64,000 nucleotides of DNA from Clostridium drakei (GCF_000633595.2 NZ_JIBU02000004.1:62001-126000); one strand, 5' to 3'; numbered from the stretch's first letter, positions 1 through 9,150 are shown. Notes: a model not told the origin generated them from the letters alone. A program made the numbers and translations.

Positions 1-59
1 TCCATAACTGCTACACATGAATTTGTTGTTCCTAAATCAATTCCTATAACTTTTGACAT
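1..59 (-). CDS. dnaK: Chaperone DnaK (Hsp70), N-terminal fragment
   Basis: Only the first 19 codons lie in the window; the gene runs off the left edge. The start reads MSKVIGIDLGTTNSCVAV, which is the phosphate-1 loop (DLGTTNS) of the Hsp70 ATPase domain and is diagnostic. An AGGAGG ribosome binding site stands just upstream of the ATG. It follows grpE with a gap of about 70 bases in the hrcA-grpE-dnaK order, so the CIRCE-controlled promoter upstream of hrcA should drive it. DnaK is the ATP-dependent chaperone whose nucleotide exchange is driven by GrpE. Confidence 0.97.
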   Translation of the reverse strand, partial: MSKVIGIDLGTTNSCVAVM

Positions 60-127
60 ATTAATTTACCTCCTAAAATATCAAATGAATTAACATTTTT
101 CTATATCCTTATTATTTATAATAAAAT

Positions 128-748
128 TTAATTTGCAACTTTAACCATACTATGTCTTAAAACTTTATCGCCTCTTTTATATCCCTTTTGGAATACTTCT
201 ACTACTTGATTTTTTCCATACTGTTCATCATCAACATGCATTACTGCATTATGAACATTAGGATCAAATTCTTCATCTGCTCCAATTTCTTCTACTTCTA
301 ATTTTTCTAAAGCATCACTAAATTGCTTTATAGTCATTTCTATTCCCTTTTTTAAATCTTCTACACTGCCATCTACAGTTATAGCTCTTTCAAGATTATC
401 TAGTACTGGTAAAAACTCCTTTAGGATATCTTCGCAAGCATTTGTATATATGCCTTCTTTTTCCTTTGCAGTTCTTTTTCTAAAGTTATCATATTCTGCC
501 ACTGTTCTTGCCAATCTATCCTTAAAAGTTTGATTTTCATTATCTAACCTAGTATTTTCTTTAGCTAATTTTTCATTTTCATTTTTTATTTCATCAACTA
601 AAGATTCTTGTGATTTTGAATCATCCTCTTGTGAATTTTCATCTTTCTCTTCTTCATTTACATCTTGGTCTTTATCAACCTTTTCTTCTACATTTTCCTC
701 AATTAATTCACTCTGCTCTTCCACCTTAACTTGTTCTTCCTTCGACAT
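128..748 (-). CDS. grpE: Nucleotide exchange factor GrpE
   Basis: 206 residues, a normal length for GrpE. Residues 1-60 are a very acidic, Glu/Asp-rich disordered extension. A long coiled coil follows (about 50-110, containing AEYDNFRKRTAKE, the family signature), then the C-terminal beta domain with the conserved NPNVHNAVMHV-type segment seen here as DPNVHNAVMHVDDE. GrpE dimers release ADP from DnaK. The gene lies between hrcA and dnaK on the same strand, and a GGAGGAG site precedes the ATG. The acidic extension is longer than in many homologues but common in clostridia. Confidence 0.97.
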   Translation of the reverse strand: MSKEEQVKVEEQSELIEENVEEKVDKDQDVNEEEKDENSQEDDSKSQESLVDEIKNENEKLAKENTRLDNENQTFKDRLARTVAEYDNFRKRTAKEKEGIYTNACEDILKEFLPVLDNLERAITVDGSVEDLKKGIEMTIKQFSDALEKLEVEEIGADEEFDPNVHNAVMHVDDEQYGKNQVVEVFQKGYKRGDKVLRHSMVKVAN

Positions 749-811
749 TTAAATAACTCCTCCAATCTAGCATTTTCTAAATTGCTATCATATATTTTAA
801 AGCCTATTTTG

Positions 812-1849
812 TTATCCATCTTGAGGATACATATGAGTTAGGATATAATTTAACTCTTTAACTACATTAGCCATTAAAGATATTATCTTTGAATAAGGCA
901 TTCTAGTTGGTCCAATTACTCCTATTTCTCCTACAGGCTTATCATTTATACTATATATTGCTGAAATTACACTGCATTGTTCTGCACCTTCTATAAAATT
1001 TTCAGTTCCTATTTTTACAGACATATTAGCACCGCTGTTTAAAAGCCCACTTATTTTATCCTTGTTATCTAACAATGACAAAAACTCACGTGCTCTTTCT
1101 ATGTCCTTATATTCTGGATAATTAAATATATTAGTTGAACCTTCAGTATAAATTTCAGATTTATCAACTGTATTTAAACTTTCATATAATACAGGAATTA
1201 TAGCATTGAATATATCATCATATCCTTTTAAATCACTTCTTAAGTTATTTATAACTTCTAAATTTATTTGATCACAATTTAAATTTTTCAATCTAGTATT
1301 TAACACATTGCTTAATTTTGTAAGCACATCTGAAGCAACAGCTTTCCCTACTCTAATCACATTATTCTTTATCAATCCACTATCTGTAATTATTAACAAT
1401 AATATATTATTACAATCAATATCTAAAAGCTGAACATGCTTTATGGAGCTTTTCCCTACAGATGGAGCTTTTACAATACAGGCCATTCTAGTTAATTCAG
1501 ATAAAATAGAAGTAGCTTGTTTTAATATCCTATCAACCTCAAACAACGCTGTATTTAAAATATGTGTTTTTATCATATATTCTTCTTCAGGTGTTAAATT
1601 AGGTAAATGCATAAGCTTATCTACATAAAGTCTATATCCCTTATCAGAAGGCTTTCTCCCAGAAGAAGTATGAAGTTGTTCAAGATATCCCATTTCTTCA
1701 AGGTCTGCCATTTCATTTCTTATAGTAGCAGAACTTATACCCAAATTATACTTTTTTGCTATGGTCCTGGATCCTACAGGTTCAGCAGTATTTATAAAAT
1801 CATTTATTATTGCCTGAAGTATTTTTATTTTCCTTTCATCCATTTCCAT
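812..1849 (-). CDS. hrcA: Heat-inducible transcription repressor HrcA
   Basis: 345 residues, the usual size. The N-terminal winged helix (about 1-75) contains GSRTIAKKYNLGISSATIRNEMADLEE, split here as the recognition segment SSATIRNEMADLE followed by GYLEQLHTSSGRKPSDKGYR, both hallmark HrcA motifs. The rest is the GAF-like dimerisation and effector domain ending in IGVIGPTRMPYSKI. HrcA binds CIRCE operators and represses heat-shock operons, with GroEL needed for its activity. It is the first gene of hrcA-grpE-dnaK and lies directly downstream of a perfect CIRCE, so it is autoregulated. Confidence 0.98.
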   Translation of the reverse strand: MEMDERKIKILQAIINDFINTAEPVGSRTIAKKYNLGISSATIRNEMADLEEMGYLEQLHTSSGRKPSDKGYRLYVDKLMHLPNLTPEEEYMIKTHILNTALFEVDRILKQATSILSELTRMACIVKAPSVGKSSIKHVQLLDIDCNNILLLIITDSGLIKNNVIRVGKAVASDVLTKLSNVLNTRLKNLNCDQINLEVINNLRSDLKGYDDIFNAIIPVLYESLNTVDKSEIYTEGSTNIFNYPEYKDIERAREFLSLLDNKDKISGLLNSGANMSVKIGTENFIEGAEQCSVISAIYSINDKPVGEIGVIGPTRMPYSKIISLMANVVKELNYILTHMYPQDG

Positions 1850-1864
1850 AATCTCACCTCTTTA

Positions 1865-1891
1865 TTAGCACTCGTTGTTGTTGAGTGCTAA
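1865..1891 (-). promoter_or_regulatory. CIRCE operator (HrcA binding site)
   Basis: A perfect CIRCE: TTAGCACTC, a 9-base spacer GTTGTTGTT, then GAGTGCTAA. It sits between the sigma-A promoter at 1905-1933 and the hrcA start, the classic position for repression of hrcA-grpE-dnaK. An extra half site, TAGCACTC, occurs at 1909-1916 and overlaps the edge of the -10 box and spacer. Confidence 0.98.
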
Positions 1892-1904
1892 TTGCTATGA
1901 TTAA

Positions 1905-1933
1905 AAAATAGCACTCATAATTTTATTTGTCAA
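1905..1933 (-). promoter_or_regulatory. Sigma-A promoter of hrcA-grpE-dnaK
   Basis: Reading the minus strand, -35 TTGACA (1928-1933) and -10 TATTTT (1905-1910) are separated by 17 bases. The CIRCE lies just downstream over the likely start of transcription. The -35 is consensus; the -10 is imperfect. Confidence 0.75.
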
Positions 1934-2041
1934 TACTACTTAATTAACTTTATTTGTACAGATAAACTTATATACAAGTTTAAAATAGCTAAATATTAAA
2001 ATTTCTCTGTTTTTCTAACGAAATCTATCAAAGTCTTTAAA

Positions 2042-3193
2042 TTAAGTTAATATAAAGTCACACATGACACTATTAGACACTTCTATACCTCTTTTACTTA
2101 AAAATAATTTATCATCTTCACATATAATCATGCCATTATCTACATATTTTTTTATAACATTGGGATATATATTATAAATATCTACACCAAATCTCCTATT
2201 AAATTCTGTTATAGATATGCCAGATATTTTTCTAAGTCCCATAAAAACGAATTCTTCTATATTATCTTCTTTGGAGTTTTCATGCTTATCAAGTTCTAAA
2301 TCCTTATTTTCTCTTATATTCTTGATGTACTCTTGTATGTTTTCATTTTTTCTATATCTTAAATTATCTATATAAGAATGAGCTCCTGACCCACATCCCA
2401 CATATTCTTGTAAATTCCAGTATACTAAATTATGCTTACACTCTTTACCTGGTTTTGAAAAATTAGATATTTCATATTGTCTATAACCTTTGCTTTTTAA
2501 AAATTTTATGCCATATCTATACATTTTTCTTTCTATTTCTTCTTCTGGCAAAATTAACTTTCCTTTTTGATCCATGGAATAAAAAGGAGTACCTTCTTCA
2601 ATTATAAGACTATAGCAAGATATATGCTCCGGATTTAACTCTACTACTTTATCTAGAGTTTCTTCCCATTGCTCAATGTTTTGATCTGGTAATCCAAACA
2701 TTAAATCTACATTTATATTTTCAAACCCTATATTTCTTGCCATTTCGTAACTTTTAATAAAATCCTTAACATCATGAATTCTTCCTAACTTTTTCAATAT
2801 TTTGTTTTGCCAGCATTGAAGTCCTATACTAAGCCTATTAACTCCCATTTCTTTTAAAAGTTTTAATTTTTCTTTTGTAAAAGTTCCTGGATTTCCTTCT
2901 ACAGTAAATTCTAAGTCTTCACTTTTTTTTAATCTATCTATAGCCTTTTTAATATTATCCCATGCTTCTAAAGTCAAATAGGTGGGAGTTCCCCCACCTA
3001 TGAATATAGTCTTTATACTTCTTCTAGAACAGATTTCTATGTCACTTGCTAAAGCCTTTGAATAATCTAACATAAGGTTTTCCTTATTGGCAAAAGAAGG
3101 GAAATCGCAGTATAAACACTTTTGTCTGCAAAATGGAATATGAATATACAAAGCTACTTCTTTATTGTCATGGATAGTTTCACTTTCTAACAT
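2042..3193 (-). CDS. hemW: Radical SAM protein HemW (heme chaperone family, formerly called HemN-like)
   Basis: 383 residues. The radical SAM motif is CRQKCLYC (Cys22, 26, 29), followed by the GGGTPTYL segment and ISCYSLIIEEGTPF, then the HemN C-terminal domain (about 300-375). HemW homologues bind a 4Fe-4S cluster and SAM and are thought to deliver heme to membrane enzymes; they are often misnamed coproporphyrinogen III dehydrogenase. The length and three-cysteine motif favour HemW over HemN. It lies between lepA and hrcA, the conserved position in Firmicutes, with 33 bases to lepA. Confidence 0.92.
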   Translation of the reverse strand: MLESETIHDNKEVALYIHIPFCRQKCLYCDFPSFANKENLMLDYSKALASDIEICSRRSIKTIFIGGGTPTYLTLEAWDNIKKAIDRLKKSEDLEFTVEGNPGTFTKEKLKLLKEMGVNRLSIGLQCWQNKILKKLGRIHDVKDFIKSYEMARNIGFENINVDLMFGLPDQNIEQWEETLDKVVELNPEHISCYSLIIEEGTPFYSMDQKGKLILPEEEIERKMYRYGIKFLKSKGYRQYEISNFSKPGKECKHNLVYWNLQEYVGCGSGAHSYIDNLRYRKNENIQEYIKNIRENKDLELDKHENSKEDNIEEFVFMGLRKISGISITEFNRRFGVDIYNIYPNVIKKYVDNGMIICEDDKLFLSKRGIEVSNSVMCDFILT

Positions 3194-3226
3194 AAAATCA
3201 TCACACCTTTTATATTGAGAATCTAT

Positions 3227-5035
3227 TTATTCTCCTGTCTTAAGTACTGCCATAAATGCTTCCTGTGGAACTTCTACACTTCCCACCTGTCTCATTCTCT
3301 TCTTTCCTTCTTTTTGCTTCTCAAGTAACTTTTTCTTTCTAGATATATCTCCACCATAACACTTTGCTAAAACATCTTTTCTCATGGCTTTAATTGTTTC
3401 TCTAGCTATAACTTTGCTGCCTACTGCAGCTTGAATTGGTATTTCAAACATCTGTCTTGGTATTATCTCTTTTAATTTTTCTGCTATAGCTCTACCTCTA
3501 GCATACGCTCTTTCTTCTGGAACTATCATGGATAATGCATCTACTACTTCTGCATTTAAAAGAATATCTAATTTAACTAATTTAGCATCCTTATATCCCA
3601 TTAGTTCATAATCTAAAGATGCATACCCTTTAGTTCTTGATTTTAAAGCATCAAAAAAGTCATATATTATTTCATTTAAGGGTATTTCATAATTTAAAGA
3701 TACTCTTGTAGTTTCTATATACTGCATATCCTTAAATGTTCCACGCCTGTTTTGAGCAAGTTCCATAACAGCTCCAACAAAATCTGATGGTGTTATTATA
3801 GATGCTTTTACTATAGGTTCTTCCATATACTTTATTTCCGAAATATCTGGAAGATTTGTAGGATTAGTAAGCTCTATAACTTCTCCATCGGTTTTTCCTA
3901 TTTTATATATAACAGATGGTGCTGTAGTTATAATATCTAAATTAAATTCTCTTTCTATTCTCTCCTGTATTACGTCCATATGAAGAAGTCCTAAAAATCC
4001 ACATCTAAATCCAAATCCCAAGGCAATAGAAGTTTCTGGTTCAAAAGATAGTGCAGCATCATTTACTTGCAATTTTTCAAGTGCATCCTTTAACTCACCA
4101 TATTTCGCTCCATCTACAGGATAAATACCACTATATACCATAGGTATTGCTGGTCTATATCCTGGCAATGCTTCTTTAGCTGGTCTATCAGCCTCTGTTA
4201 CTGTATCTCCTACACGAGCATCCCTAACATTTTTAATAGATGCTGTGAAATATCCAACATCTCCTGCTTTTAATTCACTAACAGGCATATATCTAGGTGC
4301 AAATACTCCTGTTTCAACCACTTCATATACTTTCCCTGTAACCATTAGTTTTATTTTTATACCGGGTTTTATAATTCCTTCTTTTACTCTTAAGTGGCAT
4401 ACTACTCCTCTATAACTGTCATAAGATGAATCAAATATAAGTGCTCTTAAAGAAGCATCTTCATCACCTTGTGGTGCTGGTACCTTTTTTACTATAGCTT
4501 CCAATACGTCTTCTATATTGAGGCCTGTTTTTGCTGATACTAAAGGTGCATCTGATGACTCAATTCCTATTACATCTTCTATTTCCTGTTTAACTTCATC
4601 TGCTCTAGAACTAGGCAAATCTATTTTATTTATTACAGGAACAATTTCTAAATCATGATCTAGTGCTAAATAGCAGTTTGCCAAAGTTTGTGCTTGTATA
4701 CCCTGTGTAGCATCAACTACAAGTATAGCACCTTCACAAGCAGCCAAACTTCTAGATACCTCGTAGTTAAAATCTACATGACCAGGAGTATCTATAAGAT
4801 TTAAAATATATTCATGTCCATCATCTCTTTTATAAACAAGTCTTACTGCTTGTGATTTTATTGTTATTCCTCTTTCTTTTTCAAGTTCCATGTTGTCAAG
4901 AACCTGTTCATCCATTTCTCTTTCCGTAAGGGTTCCCGTCTTTTCTATTAATCTATCAGCAAGTGTAGACTTTCCATGATCTATATGAGCAACTATAGAA
5001 AAATTTCTTATATATTTTTGCCTTTCGCTCTGCAT
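3227..5035 (-). CDS. lepA: Elongation factor 4 (LepA), back-translocating GTPase
   Basis: 602 residues, the standard length. The G domain starts near residue 8 with the P-loop AHIDHGKST (about 16-24), then switch residues [19 protein letters not shown] and NKIDLP. EF-G-like domains II, III and V follow ([14 protein letters not shown]), and the LepA-specific C-terminal domain includes [19 protein letters not shown]. LepA acts on ribosomes and influences elongation or initiation under stress. GGAGGGTAAAGG precedes the ATG. It is on the minus strand with hemW immediately downstream. Confidence 0.98.
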   Translation of the reverse strand: MQSERQKYIRNFSIVAHIDHGKSTLADRLIEKTGTLTEREMDEQVLDNMELEKERGITIKSQAVRLVYKRDDGHEYILNLIDTPGHVDFNYEVSRSLAACEGAILVVDATQGIQAQTLANCYLALDHDLEIVPVINKIDLPSSRADEVKQEIEDVIGIESSDAPLVSAKTGLNIEDVLEAIVKKVPAPQGDEDASLRALIFDSSYDSYRGVVCHLRVKEGIIKPGIKIKLMVTGKVYEVVETGVFAPRYMPVSELKAGDVGYFTASIKNVRDARVGDTVTEADRPAKEALPGYRPAIPMVYSGIYPVDGAKYGELKDALEKLQVNDAALSFEPETSIALGFGFRCGFLGLLHMDVIQERIEREFNLDIITTAPSVIYKIGKTDGEVIELTNPTNLPDISEIKYMEEPIVKASIITPSDFVGAVMELAQNRRGTFKDMQYIETTRVSLNYEIPLNEIIYDFFDALKSRTKGYASLDYELMGYKDAKLVKLDILLNAEVVDALSMIVPEERAYARGRAIAEKLKEIIPRQMFEIPIQAAVGSKVIARETIKAMRKDVLAKCYGGDISRKKKLLEKQKEGKKRMRQVGSVEVPQEAFMAVLKTGE

Positions 5036-5068
5036 ATCCTTTACCCTCCATTACTAATTGCAATTTAA

Positions 5069-5094
5069 AAGATTTGCATATTATTGCAAATCTT
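5069..5094 (-). terminator. Hairpin between the small membrane protein gene and lepA
   Basis: A perfect 10-bp stem AAGATTTGCA/TGCAAATCTT with a 6-base loop, followed on the minus strand by TT. The T tract is short, so it may be a weak terminator or a 5'-UTR hairpin of lepA. Confidence 0.5.
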
Positions 5095-5173
5095 ATACTA
5101 TACTTTTAATATAAATAATCATAGTAAATTATAACACAACAGCAATACAGTTAAAAGTAGATTATGTGTACCT

Positions 5174-5524
5174 TTATTTAACTTTATGCTGTACAGTATT
5201 ATTTATTTTTTCTTCAACATACTTAAACACATCAGAAGTTTTATTCAACATATAGGATGTATTATCCTGAACTTTTCTACTAATACTATTGATAACTTTA
5301 CCAGAACTGTTTTTTATATTTGTAACAGCCTTTGAATTTATGTATAAAGAATACTCACCAACTTCAAATCTAAAATCAAAAGGCTTCCTTGAATAATCTA
5401 TTCTAAAATCTGTTTTATCCTTTATAAATTTAGGCAAATTATTACTGATAATAGCAATTCCATATAAAGATATGAAAAAACATATTATTATTATAACTGT
5501 AATATGCTTACTATTCTTTTTCAT
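5174..5524 (-). CDS. Small single-pass membrane protein of unknown function
   Basis: About 116 residues from ATG at 5524. A longer reading from TTG at 5545 has no upstream Shine-Dalgarno site, whereas GGGGGTG stands about 12 bases before the ATG. Residues 1-27 form a basic stretch plus one hydrophobic helix (ITVIIIICFFISLYGIAII). The remainder is hydrophilic and predicted extracytoplasmic, with basic residues and no cysteine. I do not recognise a family. Its place between spoIIP and lepA on the same strand suggests it may be read with spoIIP during sporulation, but nothing in the protein shows a function. Confidence 0.65.
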   Translation of the reverse strand: MKKNSKHITVIIIICFFISLYGIAIISNNLPKFIKDKTDFRIDYSRKPFDFRFEVGEYSLYINSKAVTNIKNSSGKVINSISRKVQDNTSYMLNKTSDVFKYVEEKINNTVQHKVK

Positions 5525-5696
5525 ATTAAGAAAAAACACCCCCAAATAATAATTAATAGTTAAAAAATGAACTTATCCAAGCTTCAACTATCCTATTATT
5601 TAAGGATGTACTCTTTTTTTATTTTTATTCAATGTTAATATATACTTATTCTAATTTTTATCTAATAACTTTACCTTAATATTTTCATCAAGAAAC

Positions 5697-6779
5697 CTAT
5701 TTATTAAGACATTCTGCTATTATTCTAGCAAGATATTTAGCTGATGCTTTCGACTCATCAGTAGTATTTATATCTGCACCTACTTCTATTAATATTGCAT
5801 TATTGCTTTTATCTTGATTAAAATATCTTGTTCCATAGTTATAGTAACATACACCTTTACAAAAACCTGGAAACAATTTATCTGAAGTTTGTATTATTTT
5901 ATTTGCTAATTCCATATTTTTATCAAAGTGTGGATTTTTTCTGGCCATAACAATCATAAATTTAGCCACATTTTCCCCATTTAATTTAGTAGTAACTGCT
6001 TTTTTATCATCTACAGAGTCTCTATGCAAATCTATTACTAATTTAAAGTCTTTATACTGTTTTAAATATTTGTCTACCGTTACAGCTGATCTCTCATAAC
6101 TTTGAGTATAGGCTTCTGCATCATGCACTGTTTTATCATTTATTCCAGAAATTCCGTAATTTTTTTGCAATTTATCTATTAATACATCACCTACTGCACA
6201 AACATTTTGAGATGTATCAAAACTTATGGCATTACCTGGTTTATAGCTTTCTGTAGTATGAGTGTGATATATAAATACTTCTGGTTTACTAGTGTTTAAA
6301 TTTTTTTTCAATTTTGGATCATAAAGATTTACCGTTTTATTTTCCAAATTTAAATTTCCATTAGAACCATCATTGGATTTTGAATTGTCCTTTGAAACTT
6401 GTTTTTCATCTAACTTAAACTGATTAAAATTCACATTCGCATCATTTTTTGAACTATTATTATTTAAATTCATGTAAGATATTTCTCTTGATAAAACTGA
6501 CATAGGATTGTTCATTTTCAATCCTAATACCTTTAATACCGATTCACTTAATGAAAATCTACTTTCTGCCATGTCATCTTCATTAAAAGAAGTTGCCTTT
6601 ACTGCTGGCATGGTAAAATTCAAAACCTGTACATAGAATAGATTTCTTTTTACATTACTACTATAGGAATTAGCTTTAGCTACAAAAGGCACTATGATGA
6701 TAATAAATAAACTCATCATTATAATGTATAATCTCAATGCAAAGTTATTTTTTGTATTATTTCTTCTGTATCCCACCAA
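5697..6779 (-). CDS. spoIIP: Stage II sporulation protein P, engulfment peptidoglycan hydrolase
   Basis: 360 residues. One membrane segment (about 15-34) is followed by a low-complexity linker and a C-terminal amidase domain (about 165-358). Family motifs are FIYHTHTTESYKP, VIDLHRDS and AILIEVG, with the His and Glu residues expected for the zinc site. SpoIIP is an amidase and endopeptidase that works with SpoIID and SpoIIM to strip peptidoglycan during forespore engulfment. It follows gpr, the same order as in Bacillus. The start may be TTG at 6779 or GTG at 6776; both lie close to a weak GGTG site. Confidence 0.95.
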   Translation of the reverse strand: MVGYRRNNTKNNFALRLYIIMMSLFIIIIVPFVAKANSYSSNVKRNLFYVQVLNFTMPAVKATSFNEDDMAESRFSLSESVLKVLGLKMNNPMSVLSREISYMNLNNNSSKNDANVNFNQFKLDEKQVSKDNSKSNDGSNGNLNLENKTVNLYDPKLKKNLNTSKPEVFIYHTHTTESYKPGNAISFDTSQNVCAVGDVLIDKLQKNYGISGINDKTVHDAEAYTQSYERSAVTVDKYLKQYKDFKLVIDLHRDSVDDKKAVTTKLNGENVAKFMIVMARKNPHFDKNMELANKIIQTSDKLFPGFCKGVCYYNYGTRYFNQDKSNNAILIEVGADINTTDESKASAKYLARIIAECLNK

Positions 6780-6898
6780 TTACACCACTATGAAAATATT
6801 CAAAGCAGCTTTCCCCCCTCTCAGATAAACTATCAAGTTTTTCTAATGTTTAAATAAATTCTATATTAAATTTATATTATAAATCTTTAAATTTATAA

Positions 6899-7873
6899 CT
6901 AATTTAAGAACTTATTTATATCTTCTAGATCTAAAGCTGGCTGAAGAGCTATATTTATTCCATTAGCTATTACTTTAGAAATTGAATCTATAACCAAATC
7001 TACTTCTTTAGGAGTTACCATTAAGTTTCCTACATAAGGATCTAAAAGTTGTTCAATCATATTCTGCTTTTCATCTTTATCTAAGGATTTTAACATATTA
7101 TAAAATTTACTATCCTTTTTAGATTGTTTTATCATTTCATCTAATACCATATCAATAGTATCATTAGCCATTGTAGCTGCATCTACAACAGTTGGCACAC
7201 CTATGGCTATTACGGGTATTCCTAAAACATTTTCGCTTATTTCCATTCTCCTATTTCCAACTCCTGAACCCGGAGATATTCCAGTATTACCTATTTGAAT
7301 TGTTGAATTTACTCTATCCATTTTTCTTGAAGCCAATGCATCTATACATACTATTAAATTAGGTTTTATTTTTTCTACTACTCCTTTTACAATTTCTCCT
7401 GTCTCTATTCCTGTAAGGCCTAAAACTCCTGGTGCTATAGCACATACAGGACGTATACCCTCATCTATTTTATCTGGAACTAATTGTTTTAAATGTCTTG
7501 TAATCATTAATTTAGATACTACCTTAGGTCCTAAAGCATCAGGAGTTACATTCCAATTTCCCAACCCTACTACTAGAGCTGTCATACTGTCATCTATGTT
7601 TACCATTTCAGATAAAGTTTTTCCAAGAACTTCACTGACCTGCTCCATAGTATCACCATCATAGTAAGTAAATTTTGGCATATCTATGGTTATATATGTT
7701 CCTTTAGGCTTACCCATCATTTTTTCTCCTACATCAGTCACTACTCTAACTGTAGTTGTCTTTATATCATCCACGCAATTTTCCTCTACCTCCACACCAG
7801 GTATATCCCCATTATTTTCTTTCTTATAAATCTCTGTAGCTTCAACAGCTAAATCAGTTCTTATACCAAACAT
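6899..7873 (-). CDS. gpr: Germination protease GPR (SASP-specific endopeptidase)
   Basis: 324 residues. It contains VGLGNWNVTPDALGP, IAPGVLGLTGIET, IDALASRKMDRVN and NLMVTPKEVD, all GPR hallmarks. GPR is an aspartic-type protease made as a zymogen in the forespore; it degrades small acid-soluble spore proteins on germination. The processing-site sequence RTDLAVEA begins at residue 5, so the propeptide is only about five residues, far shorter than the roughly 15 in Bacillus. A CATAATA box at 7900-7906 resembles a sigma-G -10, but I found no well-spaced -35. It is divergent from rpsT. Confidence 0.96.
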   Translation of the reverse strand: MFGIRTDLAVEATEIYKKENNGDIPGVEVEENCVDDIKTTTVRVVTDVGEKMMGKPKGTYITIDMPKFTYYDGDTMEQVSEVLGKTLSEMVNIDDSMTALVVGLGNWNVTPDALGPKVVSKLMITRHLKQLVPDKIDEGIRPVCAIAPGVLGLTGIETGEIVKGVVEKIKPNLIVCIDALASRKMDRVNSTIQIGNTGISPGSGVGNRRMEISENVLGIPVIAIGVPTVVDAATMANDTIDMVLDEMIKQSKKDSKFYNMLKSLDKDEKQNMIEQLLDPYVGNLMVTPKEVDLVIDSISKVIANGINIALQPALDLEDINKFLN

Positions 7874-7967
7874 AACTTCACTCCCTTAAATAAATTTTCT
7901 ATTATGTTTTCCTTAAATCAACATGCATATTCAAATTTTAAACATAATATAGCACAAGTAAATGTAA

Positions 7968-8017
7968 GAGAAGTTAAAATTCAAACTTCTACTGCACCCT
8001 TGAATTACATTATTTTT
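7968..8017. repeat. Dispersed intergenic repeat, copy 1
   Basis: About 50 bases in the gpr-rpsT spacer match, in inverted orientation, the stretch 55241-55290 at about 41 of 50 positions. The shared core includes AAACTTC, then ACTGCACCCTT, then TTACATTAT. Both copies begin with a small hairpin made from GAAGTT and AACTTC. Neither copy encodes protein. Confidence 0.6.
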
Positions 8018-8068
8018 TAATACCAATCCAAAATATTACATATTTAAGCCTGCATAGCAAAAAAATAC

Positions 8069-8097
8069 TTGAAGTGCTTAAAATTTAATGATATAAT
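8069..8097 (+). promoter_or_regulatory. Sigma-A promoter of rpsT
   Basis: TTGAAG (8069-8074), a 17-base spacer and consensus TATAAT (8092-8097). This leaves a leader of about 75 bases before rpsT. Confidence 0.75.
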
Positions 8098-8179
8098 ATC
8101 ATTTGTTGAATAAACGAAACTCACTAGCAAATTTCCCCAGAGCTGTTGAGACCCTATAAAAATATGAGGGGGTGAAAAT

Positions 8180-8446
8180 ATGGCAAATATAAAATCTGCA
8201 AAGAAAAGAATAAAAGTTATAGAAACTAAAACTCTTAGAAACAGAATGATTAAATCTGCATTAAAAACTGCTATAAAGAAGTTTGAAGTTGCTATAACTA
8301 GCGGAAATACTGAAGAAGCAAAAACTACTTTTGTTGGCGCTGTTAAAGCATTAGATATGGCTGCTTCAAAGGGAGTAGTACATAAGAACAAAGCAGCAAG
8401 AAGCAAATCAAGATTATCAGCAAAGTTAAAAAATTTAACTGCTTAA
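8180..8446 (+). CDS. rpsT: 30S ribosomal protein S20
   Basis: 88 residues, highly basic and alpha-helical, starting [13 protein letters not shown] and containing the [16 protein letters not shown] and [16 protein letters not shown] motifs of S20. It binds 16S rRNA early in 30S assembly. GAGGGGGTG precedes the ATG. It is transcribed divergently from gpr. In Bacillus and most clostridia rpsT lies next to holA; here holA is more than 7 kb away beyond the spore-surface island. Confidence 0.98.
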   Translation: MANIKSAKKRIKVIETKTLRNRMIKSALKTAIKKFEVAITSGNTEEAKTTFVGAVKALDMAASKGVVHKNKAARSKSRLSAKLKNLTA

Positions 8447-8491
8447 TCGAGTAGGCGCTGAATATTTTTTGTTTAGCAATCTCTCACACTA

Positions 8492-8517
8492 CGTTGTGTA
8501 CCATTTGGTACACAACG
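8492..8517 (+). terminator. Perfect hairpin downstream of rpsT
   Basis: An 11-bp perfect stem, CGTTGTGTACC/GGTACACAACG, with loop ATTT. No T tract follows, so it is an atypical terminator; it may instead be a processing or stabilising hairpin for rpsT mRNA. Confidence 0.5.
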
Positions 8518-8518
8518 G

Positions 8519-8745
8519 TTTAATGGGAGTTATTAATATGTAAATTATAGTTATTTTTCAATTCTTTTATATACTCTTTTCATTTAAAATTATCTAACGC
8601 ATACTTTTTCAATGTTTTACTTCTTGCTTTATTTACAGTTCTTGTAATTACTTCACTGATATTATTCTAATCATAGAAATTTTAGTACTCAACCTTGTTC
8701 TTAAAATACTGAAATGTACTGATTTCCTAGTATATACTGTTACAT
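8519..8745 (-). pseudogene. Degenerate coding remnant, family unknown
   Basis: Read on the minus strand, this region gives protein-like fragments interrupted by stops and a frame change. The clearest is ISEVITRTVNKARSKTLKKY continuing to a stop at 8580-8582 and then resuming in frame as KEYIKELKNNYNLHINNSH. Its lysine-rich helical character differs from random AT-rich translation. I cannot assign a family. It lies at the junction where the island interrupts the rpsT-holA order, so it may be debris from an insertion event. Confidence 0.3.
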
Positions 8746-8980
8746 CACTTTATTATATAATATAAGCTCATTTTAATCTTCTTTCATTCAAAATCTACCC
8801 TTCTATAATATATATCATAATCTTTCCCAAACAAAAATTTTCGTAAATTAACAACTTTCCTTTCAAAAAATAAAAACTTATAAAAAACCCTTCTTATAAT
8901 ATTCAATATGAAAATCTCAGTAGCTATTAAAAATTAATAATTTCTGTATATATAATCATTGGCTAATTTATTCTTAACTT

Positions 8981-9010
8981 ACACGATTCATTTATATTGA
9001 TCATATATTA
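8981..9010 (+). promoter_or_regulatory. Candidate sigma-K promoter of the collagen-like gene
   Basis: ACAC (8981-8984), a 17-base spacer and CATATATTA (9002-9010) fit the sigma-K pattern (-35 AC, -10 CATAnnnTA) exactly. Transcription would begin near 9017, leaving a leader of about 220 bases. The same ACAC-17-CATAnnnTA arrangement precedes the glycosyltransferase gene ending at 21379. Confidence 0.6.
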
Positions 9011-9049
9011 TTAATGTAGAATACAAAAATGTTATCAAGTAATTCTTAG

Positions 9050-9150
9050 ATTCAGGTGGAACTTACCTTTAAGTAATACCTTTCTACATCTGAGTTTTAG
9101 AAGAGCTTATTCAGGCGCGTAGCAGTGCTTATCCCTCAGTTAAATAGAAA
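9050..9150 (+). ncRNA. Candidate structured leader RNA of the collagen-like gene
   Basis: This segment is richer in GC and in short repeats than the DNA around it. CAGGTG (9053-9058) can pair with CATCTG (9087-9092), enclosing an ACTTA/TAAGT hairpin. CTGAG (9090-9094) can instead pair with CTCAG (9135-9139). The two pairings share bases and exclude each other. GAGCTTATTC and GTGCTTATCC form a near-repeat. I do not recognise an Rfam family, and the helices are short, so this is a candidate only. Confidence 0.4.

Noticed and set aside
7900-7933. Sigma-G or sigma-F promoter for gpr
   Set aside because: CATAATA is present, but candidate -35 boxes are 15 or 21 bases away, outside the usual spacing; not listed as a feature.
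8044-8406. 120-codon minus-strand frame over rpsT
   Set aside because: Antisense shadow of the ribosomal protein gene.
9050-9150. Possible T-box leader, because of GGTGGAAC in the leader
   Set aside because: No specifier loop, no conserved antiterminator bulge partner and no following terminator; the downstream gene is not amino-acid related.
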